From: an uncultured bacterium
GTDB taxonomy: Bacteria > Bacillota_I > Bacilli_A > RF39 > UBA660
NCBI GenBank assembly: GCA_905215635.1
Contig: CAJMQX010000033.1
Span: 1 to 7,234 of the forward strand
DNA length: 7,234 nt
Reading direction: 5' to 3'
The translations under genes and the position numbers were made by a program. A model generated the notes under the pieces. It was not told where the DNA came from. It saw only the letters and a program-made list of their open reading frames with translations, and made no database searches. Below are positions 1 to 5,310 of the stretch, in pieces. Numbering within the stretch: the first letter of the stretch is position 1; the number at the start of each line of letters is the position of its first letter.

Positions 1-402
1 AAAGATGAAATAGAAAGATTAGAAAGAAGTAAATCTAAAATACTAGACTTAATTGTCAAAGAGTTAATTAACGAAGATGACTTTAAAAAACAAAGTGATG
101 AGATAGTATCTAAAATTCATAAATTAGAAAATGAAATATCGGAGTTAGAAACTAAAAGTAAAAGTATATTAACTAACTATAAGTATCTAGAAGAAGTAAG
201 AAAGAAAGCATTGGAAAAGTTAAAATATGAAAATGCTGATATAGATAGTTTGATTTATGAATTTCTAGAGAAGATAGAAGTTTATAAGTTAAATGATAAC
301 AACTATATATCTTTAAGAGTTATATTAAATACCGGAAATCAATATGGTATTACTTTTAAACATGGAGAGCATCCTTTTGGTACGAACTATACATATGATT
401 AA
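1..402 (+). CDS. Large serine recombinase, C-terminal part (5' end outside window)
   Basis: The frame is open from base 1 to the TAA at 400-402 with no start needed, so this is the 3' end of a longer gene. The first ~75 residues are a charged, heptad-like helical stretch rich in E, K, L and I (for example LENEISELE). It is followed by IDSLIYEFLEKIEVYKLNDN and a short beta-rich tail. That order (long coiled coil, then a 'lvekI.V' segment) is typical of the C-terminal region of large serine site-specific recombinases of integrative elements. The catalytic serine domain and zinc ribbon would lie left of the window and cannot be checked. The last codons overlap the first recognisable codons of the spoIVA fragment in another frame, so the gene abuts its own attachment junction. 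A TTG at 211 could be taken as a start but lies inside the coiled coil. Family call is from pattern recognition; confidence is good but not certain. Confidence 0.75.
   Translation, partial: KDEIERLERSKSKILDLIVKELINEDDFKKQSDEIVSKIHKLENEISELETKSKSILTNYKYLEEVRKKALEKLKYENADIDSLIYEFLEKIEVYKLNDNNYISLRVILNTGNQYGITFKHGEHPFGTNYTYD
383..397. other. Putative element/chromosome junction (attL or attR) inside spoIVA
   Basis: Rightward from about base 386 the +2 frame reads T-I-H-M-I-K-V-D-V-E-S, which fits SpoIVA, where I recall ...S-I-H-M-I... before the conserved V-D/E-E segment. Upstream of 386 the same frame reads M-E-S-I-L-L-V-R, which is unrelated, while the recombinase frame stays coherent to its stop at 402. 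The crossover should therefore lie in about 383-397. Exact limits need the other junction, which is outside the window. Confidence 0.55.
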
Positions 403-664
403 AGTAGATGTCGAATCAACATTTGAACCAATTATAGGTAGTGAGATGCAAAGTAAAGAATTAATTAATGGTCTTACAGATGCTTCTAAAAGTGATGATA
501 TTTGGAAAAGTGAAATATTTGGACGCAGTTTAGATGTTATTGTTCAAGAAGGTATTCAAGCTAAATTAGCTATGATGCCAGAATCAGTAAGATATAAACT
601 ATGTCAAACATTAACTAAAATTATTAACAAAGGTAGTACTACAATGATTGCAATTGTCATATAG
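386..664 (+). pseudogene. spoIVA: spoIVA 3' fragment (stage IV sporulation protein A C-terminus)
   Basis: The product resembles the extreme C-terminus of SpoIVA, the ATPase that polymerises on the forespore surface as the coat basement layer. Visible family features are VDVES, PIIGSE, QSKELI, IFGRSL, IVQEGIQAKL, MPESVRYKL, a TLTKIINKGS stretch and the hydrophobic IAIVI end. About 93 residues remain of a protein usually near 490, so the GTPase-like ATPase region is absent here. The frame stays open back to an ATG at 344, but residues before ~386 are recombinase DNA read out of frame. ATG at 395 has no convincing Shine-Dalgarno, so normal translation is doubtful. HU lies next downstream, as in Bacillus, which supports the native locus. 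The fragment looks intact and uses the same AT-rich codons as its neighbours, as expected for a recently or reversibly interrupted gene. The 5' part is predicted beyond the element. Confidence 0.85.
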
Positions 665-687
665 ACATTTTATGTAAAATAGAAATT

Positions 688-715
688 AAAAAGGCCAGAA
701 AAAATGGCTTTTTTT
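688..715 (+). terminator. Rho-independent terminator after spoIVA fragment
   Basis: An AAAAAGGCCA arm (688-697) can pair with TGGCTTTTT (705-713, one G-T wobble) across a 7-base loop, followed by an uninterrupted T tract to 715. It starts 24 bases after the spoIVA stop and separates it from HU. Confidence 0.75.
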
Positions 716-725
716 ACTTAAAGTA

Positions 726-754
726 TTGATTTTGAACTAAAAAAATGGTATTGT
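726..754 (+). promoter_or_regulatory. Candidate sigma-A promoter for HU
   Basis: TTGATT (726-731), a 17-base spacer and TATTGT (749-754), with TG two bases before the -10 giving an extended -10 form. An alternative is TTGAAC (732-737) with TATTGT at 754-759 and a 16-base spacer. Either would give a leader of roughly 45-50 bases before HU. Confidence 0.5.
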
Positions 755-795
755 ATTGTTTGTAAGCATAGATGTTGTTTACTTAAACTAGAAAA

Positions 796-802
796 TGGAG
801 GT
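796..802 (+). promoter_or_regulatory. Ribosome binding site of HU
   Basis: TGGAGGT ends 8 bases before the ATG at 811. It is a strong match to the 16S anti-Shine-Dalgarno and fixes the start of HU. Confidence 0.85.
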
Positions 803-810
803 AATTAAAA

Positions 811-1083
811 ATGACAAAAGCATGTTTAGTTGAATACATTGCTGAAAATGCTGACTTAACAAAAGCTGATGCTACTAGAGCATTAGAAGCTATGTTAGAA
901 GGTGTAACAAAAGGACTAAAAGAGGAAGGAAAAGTTACATTAGTAGGTTTTGGAACTTTCACTGCTAAAAAGAGAGATGCAAGAACTGGTAGAAATCCTC
1001 AAACAGGAGAAGAAGTTAAAATTGCTGCTAGAGTAGTACCTGGTTTCAAAGCTGGAAACAAATTAAAAGATGCTTTAAATTAG
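811..1083 (+). CDS. hup: HU-family nucleoid DNA-binding protein
   Basis: This is a 90-residue histone-like HU protein, the usual family length. It forms a homodimer that binds and bends DNA without strong sequence preference and compacts the nucleoid. The DNABII signature GFGTF (46-50), the basic arm [20 protein letters not shown] and the intercalating Pro63 in RNPQTG are all present. The family's C-terminal [10 protein letters not shown] motif closes the protein. A TGGAGGT Shine-Dalgarno correctly spaced before ATG 811 supports the start. It has its own promoter and a strong downstream hairpin, so it is probably monocistronic. Bacillus hbs lies directly downstream of spoIVA, and the same order is kept here. 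Residue 5 is Cys (MTKACL), a small oddity. Identification is essentially certain; the name hup versus hbs is a matter of convention. Confidence 0.97.
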   Translation: MTKACLVEYIAENADLTKADATRALEAMLEGVTKGLKEEGKVTLVGFGTFTAKKRDARTGRNPQTGEEVKIAARVVPGFKAGNKLKDALN

Positions 1084-1095
1084 TCTTTTATAAAT

Positions 1096-1135
1096 AAAAT
1101 AACTAATAACGATTTAATGTTATTAGTTATTTTTT
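1096..1135. terminator. Bidirectional terminator between convergent HU and S24 regulator genes
   Basis: AAAATAACTAATAAC (1096-1110) and its near-perfect complement GTTATTAGTTATTTT (1119-1133) form a ~15 bp stem with an 8-base loop. A T run follows on the + strand and a T-rich stretch on the - strand. It lies 12 bases past the HU stop. It also ends directly at the 3' end of the opposing regulator gene, so it can serve both transcripts. Confidence 0.8.
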
Positions 1136-1136
1136 A

Positions 1137-1802
1137 TTATTTAATTTCTCTATGAATAGCTGTTACTTTTCCTAATATCATATCAGTAGAAATAATATTA
1201 ACATTAATACTAGGATATTTAGGATTCATAGCTTGAAGAATTATTCCCTTAGGATACTTATATAATTTTCTTACTGATAAAATATTACTTTTAGTAGCAA
1301 TTACGATATCATCACCATTTTTATAATCATCTAGTCTTTCAAAGAAAACTTTATCATTTTTTAAATAATATGGATTCATTGAGTCATCTAATATTTTAAC
1401 AGATAATTCTGATTTACCTACAAGAGGCTCATAAGAAGCATTTTTATATGTATTAATAATTTTTTCATTTTTAGCTGTTAGATTATTATCTATACGAGTA
1501 CTTTTAACATAATTTTTAACAAACTTATTTTCTAAAAGTTGTTTTTCTTCTGAAGTTATATTAGCTGTGCTTAATATAGAAGTGTCTATGTTAAAAATAT
1601 TACAAATTTCAAAGAATAAATCATATGGTATATTTAATAATCCTGTTTCATATTTATGTAATGTTTGACGATTTTTTTGATGATTTAAGGCTACAGATAA
1701 ATCTTCTAGAGAATAATTGTATTTCTTACGATTTTCCTTTATTAAATTACCTACGAATGGTTTTAATTCATCACTTACTAATTCTTTCTTTCTAGTTCTC
1801 AT
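1137..1802 (-). CDS. XRE-family HTH / S24 (LexA-like) transcriptional regulator, possibly cleavage-deficient
   Basis: Residues ~15-72 form an XRE/Cro-type helix-turn-helix (SLEDLSVALN, then the KYETGLLNIPYDLF recognition and dimer region). A linker runs to ~125, and residues ~126-221 are an S24 LexA/CI-type domain: ILDDSMNPYY with candidate nucleophile Ser141, GDDIVIA, LSVRKLYK, LQAMNPKYP and GKVTAIHRE. In LexA and UmuD the general-base Lys lies 37 residues after Ser; here that position is Arg178, with Lys179 next to it. No Ala-Gly pair, the usual self-cleavage site, occurs in the linker; V128-G129 is the nearest analogue. It may therefore sense a signal without cleaving itself, or the alignment may slip by one. 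A good AAGGAG site precedes ATG, 14 bases after the VUT gene stop, indicating the last gene of that operon. It is not LexA itself: HTH type and context differ. Targets are unknown; autoregulation of its operon is an inference. Confidence 0.88.
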   Translation of the reverse strand: MRTRKKELVSDELKPFVGNLIKENRKKYNYSLEDLSVALNHQKNRQTLHKYETGLLNIPYDLFFEICNIFNIDTSILSTANITSEEKQLLENKFVKNYVKSTRIDNNLTAKNEKIINTYKNASYEPLVGKSELSVKILDDSMNPYYLKNDKVFFERLDDYKNGDDIVIATKSNILSVRKLYKYPKGIILQAMNPKYPSINVNIISTDMILGKVTAIHREIK

Positions 1803-1816
1803 ACTAATACTCCTTA

Positions 1817-2479
1817 CTAACTAATTTTATTGGCTATATAGATAGGAATTGTTCCTAGAATACCAATAATGGTTTTTATTATATATCTAATTACTATACA
1901 GATGATTAAATCAATAGTATTATATTCAAATAAGAATGATATTAAAGCAAATAAGGCACTATCTAATAGTTCTACGATGATTATGGAAAATATATTGCTT
2001 AAAATTATCTTATTCTGAAGTCTTTTTATTAAATAGTATAATTTACTGCTTAAATATGTTGATGATAATAGGGATACTATTAAAGCAATATATATACGAA
2101 GGTTATATTTAAAGATACTATCATATGATTTATTAGCTAGTTCATTATATTTACTACTCTCAATAAGACCAGATAAATTCAAGAAACAGCAACTTACTAA
2201 GGCAGTTATTAGAATTAAACTTAAGTATGTAACTAATTCTTGTGGGCCTCGTTTTTGAGTAATTAGGTTTCCTGCTATAATTATGGAAATTGTTGTGGCG
2301 AGGCCAATAGGAATATTTACTCCCATTAAATCTATCTGCTTTAAACTCATGATACATGATACAAGAGTAGCTATAATACCATAAACATATAGACCATCTG
2401 TTTTATACTTTTTATATAATATTGTCAAAGATAAATAACAAATTAACATTTCTACTATTATTAATATAATATTTTTCAT
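1817..2479 (-). CDS. VUT (YhhQ-like) family membrane transporter, second of a tandem pair
   Basis: A 220-residue, very hydrophobic protein with about six or seven membrane helices. It fits the VUT/DUF165 family (YhhQ-like), whose characterised members import queuosine precursors. Matching features are a YGIIATLVSCIMSLKQID segment after helix 1, then VNIPIGLATTISIIIAGNLI and TQKRGPQE (conserved-type Asn71 and the basic/GP loop). Near the C-terminus, ELLDSALFALISF (Asp173) corresponds to the family's D-x-x-x-F helix, followed by RYIIKTIIGILGTIPIYI. The start ATG overlaps the stop of the preceding membrane gene as ATGA, and AAGAAGGTG lies just upstream, so translation is coupled. Substrate cannot be read from sequence: queuosine precursor is the default family inference, another vitamin is possible. 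No queuosine genes or riboswitch are visible nearby. A frame inside it at 2160-2357 is a shadow. Confidence 0.75.
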   Translation of the reverse strand: MKNIILIIVEMLICYLSLTILYKKYKTDGLYVYGIIATLVSCIMSLKQIDLMGVNIPIGLATTISIIIAGNLITQKRGPQELVTYLSLILITALVSCCFLNLSGLIESSKYNELANKSYDSIFKYNLRIYIALIVSLLSSTYLSSKLYYLIKRLQNKIILSNIFSIIIVELLDSALFALISFLFEYNTIDLIICIVIRYIIKTIIGILGTIPIYIANKIS

Positions 2480-3141
2480 TCTTGCACCTTCTTATTGATA
2501 AGATAATTTATTATTAAGAGATTTATCAAGGTAACTAAGATACCAATAATATAAGTAGATATACCAATAAATAAAGAGTCTTTTACTTCTAAGATATTAA
2601 TATACGATAGAATGGAGAAGAGCATTGTTGGAATTAGGCCAGTTATAATGTAAGTTAAACTGACATTTATAGAAATGTTTTTCTTAAGTTCTGACATTAA
2701 TTTGTATAATCTAATGACAATATATTGACTAATAGCCATAATAATAGGGTAGACAATTAATATTTTGTAATTGTAAGCAAATGTTCCTTGCATATTTATT
2801 GATATTGTTTCTGTTATAGCTGGTACAAAATAATTCATAGTAGCTATTAGTAGACTAGTTGATATATTAGAATACAAAGATATCAAGATAATATTTTTAT
2901 TTTCTTTGTAGCCATATTTTGTTATAAATACATATATTATAGTAAAAACGGCAATTACAGGAATAATATTTAGATTAACATTTATCTTACTAATAGTTGC
3001 TACTTTGAATGATAGTATTAAACCTAGAATATTCATAATTACTAGTGAAAAGTAGTAACCTCGTTTATCTAGCATTTTGTAGATGCTGAAGGTTGTTAAA
3101 ATTGTTAAAAATATTAATATTAAGAAAATTATCTCACTCAT
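2476..3141 (-). CDS. VUT-like membrane protein, first of a tandem pair (divergent paralogue)
   Basis: A 221-residue protein of about seven hydrophobic helices, close in length and helix layout to the next gene. Both start with a TM helix and a K/D-rich loop ending in G-Y/L-Y. Both continue with NILGLILSFK / ATLVSCIMSLK (Lys46 here, Lys47 there), then a hydrophobic helix ending in ITKYG / ITQKRG. This suggests an old duplication. The family Asp in the late D-x-x-x-F helix is not seen here (IPTMLFSILSYI), so this copy may be degenerate or the non-substrate-binding half of a heterodimer; that is inference. It is the first gene of its transcript, with an AAGGTGG ribosome site and an extended -10 promoter upstream. 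It ends in an ATGA overlap with its partner. Without the neighbour I would call it only a polytopic membrane protein. Confidence 0.6.
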   Translation of the reverse strand: MSEIIFLILIFLTILTTFSIYKMLDKRGYYFSLVIMNILGLILSFKVATISKINVNLNIIPVIAVFTIIYVFITKYGYKENKNIILISLYSNISTSLLIATMNYFVPAITETISINMQGTFAYNYKILIVYPIIMAISQYIVIRLYKLMSELKKNISINVSLTYIITGLIPTMLFSILSYINILEVKDSLFIGISTYIIGILVTLINLLIINYLINKKVQE

Positions 3142-3166
3142 TTGTCCACCTTCTTATTCAATTAAT

Positions 3167-3175
3167 ATTATAACA
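3167..3175 (-). promoter_or_regulatory. Extended -10 promoter of the VUT-VUT-S24 operon
   Basis: On the - strand, TG (3175-3174), one base, then consensus TATAAT (3172-3167). No good -35 is seen at 17 bases, and TTGTAT (3193-3188) would need a 15-base spacer. Predicted start near 3160 gives a leader of about 20 bases containing AAGAAGGTGG before ATG 3141. Confidence 0.6.
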
Positions 3176-3182
3176 TAAAAAT

Positions 3183-3211
3183 AAAAGATACAAAATATTT
3201 TCGTATCTTTT
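3183..3211 (-). terminator. Terminator of the dehydratase-like gene pair
   Basis: AAAAGATAC (3183-3191) and GTATCTTTT (3203-3211) are perfect 9-base inverted arms. The inner AAAATATTTT also self-pairs with one bulged C. On the - strand the right arm runs into TTTTATTTTTATG. It lies ~28 bases past the stop at 3239 and just upstream of the next operon's promoter. A T run also exists on the + strand. Confidence 0.65.
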
Positions 3212-3238
3212 TCTTAAAATATTATATATAAACATTAT

Positions 3239-4300
3239 TTAATGTCTTTTAGTATTAATCATATCATTAAAGGCTTCTATTTTAGTATCAATGTTAGCTA
3301 TATTATTTTCGCCATCAAAACTTAGATATAGAATAGGGACATGATATTCTTCGCTAATTTGACTTAAGATTGGCATGGCATTTATTTCAGGGACACAACT
3401 AAAACTTTTTATATGAATTATACCATCAACACCTTTTTCACAATGTTCTATGGCATGAACTACTGATTCAGTGCCATCTGCTCCAAGAGGGTATTTTATA
3501 TATTTTTTTCCTTTTCTTAGTAAATATCTTCTTTTAAATCTTTTAATTATTAATAAATATGTAAGATTGGTATATCTTGTTATTTCTATTTCTTCTTTTA
3601 TTAAGTTTCTTTCAATATTGTTACTAGAATTTAAATCCATAAGGGAAAATAATTCTCCAATTAAGAGGATCTTTTTTCTAGGTATATCTTTTAATTCAAT
3701 TGATTTATAGATTCTTTTATATTTATGATATATTTTTATAATTTTAATAAGGCTTAATTTTGAATTTAAATATTCTTGATGCATATTTTTTTCAGCATTT
3801 TCAAATGAGTTTAGCTGTTTTTCAAAACCCATATTCTTTCTTAATATTATATCTAATTTATCCATAAATATCATTATTAGAAAGCCTTTTAAAAGACAAT
3901 ATGCATAATAAAAAATATTTAGTTTTTTATTTTGAGTTTTAGCAAACTTATATAATTTAATTAAAGAGACACGATTATCTTTTATTAGATTTACAAATGT
4001 AAATTTATATCCTAGATCTTTTAAGATTTGTTCTTGTAATTCGGCAAAATATCCATAACGGCATCCGCCTCCTGCTTGTATTAAAATGTCAGCACCAGAA
4101 TTTAGAGCATCTATATAATTACCTAAATTATATTTAAAAGGCATGCATATATCATCTGGACTATATTTTGAACCAAGACTAATAGTATGTTTATTATTTT
4201 CTTCAGGAATAATCATCTCGCATTTAGTGATTTTTTCAATAATATATTTTATAGGAATATAATATTTACCTAGATGAGGTAGAGATATTTTCTTATTCAT
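3239..4300 (-). CDS. 2-hydroxyacyl-CoA dehydratase-related Fe-S protein (COG3581-like)
   Basis: This resembles the stand-alone proteins annotated as 2-hydroxyacyl-CoA dehydratase family or COG3581, whose relatives use an Fe-S cluster for radical dehydration. Diagnostic blocks are SPDDICMPFKYNLGNYIDAL (Cys52), AGGGCRYGYFAELQE (Cys80), a GVDGIIHIKSF segment and SFSCVPEINAMPI (Cys302), with the closing VPILYLSFDGE and IEAFNDMI. Cys52, Cys80 and Cys302 are candidate cluster ligands. The middle (~110-270) is Lys/Ile-rich, weakly conserved and predicted helical. Its ATG overlaps the upstream partner by 8 bases (ATGAATAA), with AGAGGTG as ribosome site, so the two are co-translated and probably form a complex. 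No ASKHA-type activator ATPase is present in the window. The physiological reaction of these short homologues is unknown to me, so no substrate is proposed. Confidence 0.8.
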   Translation of the reverse strand: MNKKISLPHLGKYYIPIKYIIEKITKCEMIIPEENNKHTISLGSKYSPDDICMPFKYNLGNYIDALNSGADILIQAGGGCRYGYFAELQEQILKDLGYKFTFVNLIKDNRVSLIKLYKFAKTQNKKLNIFYYAYCLLKGFLIMIFMDKLDIILRKNMGFEKQLNSFENAEKNMHQEYLNSKLSLIKIIKIYHKYKRIYKSIELKDIPRKKILLIGELFSLMDLNSSNNIERNLIKEEIEITRYTNLTYLLIIKRFKRRYLLRKGKKYIKYPLGADGTESVVHAIEHCEKGVDGIIHIKSFSCVPEINAMPILSQISEEYHVPILYLSFDGENNIANIDTKIEAFNDMINTKRH

Positions 4301-5207
4301 TATTTACACCTCTTAAAATATCAATAAAACTTTCTAGTTTTGTTTCTAGACTTAAATCAGTAATGTTTTCATCAATTAATAAATTTAATATGGGGAGTTG
4401 TTTATTCTTTCTAATAGCTAAATTATTAACAAGAGAATCTACACCACAAGGATATGTTGAGATAAATATTAAACCATCTACTTGATGATAGTAGTAGTAT
4501 AAGGCTCCAATCATTTCTTTAGAGTATTTCCAATATAATGTATTTGAAAAATATTCTGAAAATTTAGTAGCCGTTTTTTTATTCAAATAATTTGAGAATA
4601 TTGGAGTGATATTATTTTTTTCTAGATAATCGATAATATATCCAGAAATATATTTATCTTTTATATTGTAGAAATGGGACATAATTAATATTTTCTTATT
4701 AGACTTTGATAGCTTATTTTTGGTTTCTTGTTCTTTAGTAATATTATATGTTTTTTGTTTTTTTAAAGCATATATATAACTAGAAATAATTTTTATAGGA
4801 TTTTTAGTAAATTTGAATCCTATTTTTAGCAGACTCATAAATTGATATTTGTGTTTAGTATGTTCAATATCAATATCTAGTAACATACTTTCTGGTAGTA
4901 AGCATCTTAAATTATCATATATACCATTAAGTCTAGTACATGATTTATCTTTTTTACCATAATCACATACTCTTGATATAAGTAAATAGTCGCACTTTTC
5001 TGCAAGATATAGAGCATGTCCTATATATATTTTATAGGATAAACAGCATTCATCAATAGTGTTATTAACTCCTAAATCTACTATTTCATGATTTGTTTCA
5101 GGGCTTAAGATAACATTTACTCCTAAAGATTCTAAATAATTCTTCCATAATACACCATAACGATAATATAGTAAAGCTCTGGGAATACCAACTTTTATTT
5201 TTTTCAT
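4293..5207 (-). CDS. Acyl-CoA dehydratase activase-related protein (DUF2229 / COG3580-like)
   Basis: The N-terminus MKKIKVGIPRALLYYRYG, then LGVNVILSPETNHEIVDLG and IDECCLSYKIYIGHAL, is the hallmark of DUF2229 proteins annotated as acyl-CoA dehydratase activase-related. Cys54-Cys55, Cys81 (RVCDYGKKD), Cys90 (KSCTRLNG) and Cys254 (TYPCGVDS) are the family-type cysteines likely to bind Fe-S. The C-terminal LPILNLLIDENITDL and LETKLESFIDIL match the shared domain of the partner. At 304 residues it is the short stand-alone form, not the ~1400-residue fusion with an ATPase. AGGTGA lies three bases before ATG 5207, a tight spacing, and is buried in a predicted leader hairpin. It has its own extended -10 promoter, downstream of the rpoE terminator. 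The cysteine pattern supports a cytoplasmic Fe-S protein; the reaction is not known. Confidence 0.82.
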   Translation of the reverse strand: MKKIKVGIPRALLYYRYGVLWKNYLESLGVNVILSPETNHEIVDLGVNNTIDECCLSYKIYIGHALYLAEKCDYLLISRVCDYGKKDKSCTRLNGIYDNLRCLLPESMLLDIDIEHTKHKYQFMSLLKIGFKFTKNPIKIISSYIYALKKQKTYNITKEQETKNKLSKSNKKILIMSHFYNIKDKYISGYIIDYLEKNNITPIFSNYLNKKTATKFSEYFSNTLYWKYSKEMIGALYYYYHQVDGLIFISTYPCGVDSLVNNLAIRKNKQLPILNLLIDENITDLSLETKLESFIDILRGVNNE

Positions 5208-5209
5208 AT

Positions 5210-5255
5210 TTCACCTAATTAAATATATGTTGATATATTTAAAATATGAGGTGAA
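5210..5255 (-). promoter_or_regulatory. Leader hairpin that can sequester the DUF2229 Shine-Dalgarno
   Basis: In the - strand transcript, UUCACCU (5255-5249) is complementary to AGGUGAA (5216-5210), which contains the Shine-Dalgarno. Between them a 10 bp stem UUAAAUAUAU / AUAUAUUUAA (5242-5233 with 5228-5219) closes a CAAC loop. A 6/2 internal loop separates the stems. No T run follows, so it is not a terminator. It fills most of the leader between the predicted start near 5268 and ATG 5207. Folding was done by eye only. Confidence 0.5.
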
Positions 5256-5274
5256 TTTTTATTTATAAATTTAA

Positions 5275-5283
5275 ATTATATCA
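5275..5283 (-). promoter_or_regulatory. Extended -10 promoter of the dehydratase-like gene pair
   Basis: On the - strand TGATATAAT (5283-5275) is a perfect TGnTATAAT. The -35 region falls on the rpoE terminator and stop codon and is weak (GAATAA at 17 bases). The predicted start near 5268 gives a ~60-base leader. Confidence 0.6.
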
Positions 5284-5286
5284 AAT

Positions 5287-5310
5287 AAAAAAGATAGTTA
5301 TTCACTATCT
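5287..5310 (-). terminator. Terminator overlapping the end of rpoE
   Basis: On the - strand AGATAG (5310-5305) pairs with CTATCT (5297-5292) across the loop TGAATAA, followed by TTTTTT ending at 5287. The loop holds the last Glu codon and the TAA stop of rpoE. The stem is only 6 bp and AT-rich, so termination may be partial. Confidence 0.6.

Noticed and set aside
344..385. N-terminus of a 106-residue protein starting at ATG 344
   Set aside because: These codons are recombinase DNA read out of frame and show no SpoIVA character; no ribosome site precedes 344. Only the part from ~386 is supported.
211..402. A separate small gene starting at TTG 211
   Set aside because: The frame is open to base 1 with continuous coiled-coil coding character, so this is an internal codon of the recombinase tail.
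1137..1802. Phage repressor belonging to the left-hand integrative element
   Set aside because: HU and the native spoIVA end lie between it and the element junction, and it is tightly linked to the VUT-like genes, so it is outside the element as placed here.
2160..2357. 65-residue frame on the - strand
   Set aside because: It lies wholly inside the VUT-like gene in another frame, with no ribosome site or family resemblance.
3471..3710. 79-residue frame on the + strand
   Set aside because: It is antisense to the well-supported COG3581-like gene; its hydrophobicity comes from reverse reading of Lys-rich codons.
5219..5242. Palindrome as a DNA operator for a repressor
   Set aside because: TTAAATATAT/ATATATTTAA could be an operator, but it lies well downstream of the -10 and is nested within the arms complementary to the ribosome site, so an RNA structure explains more of it. 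Not excluded.
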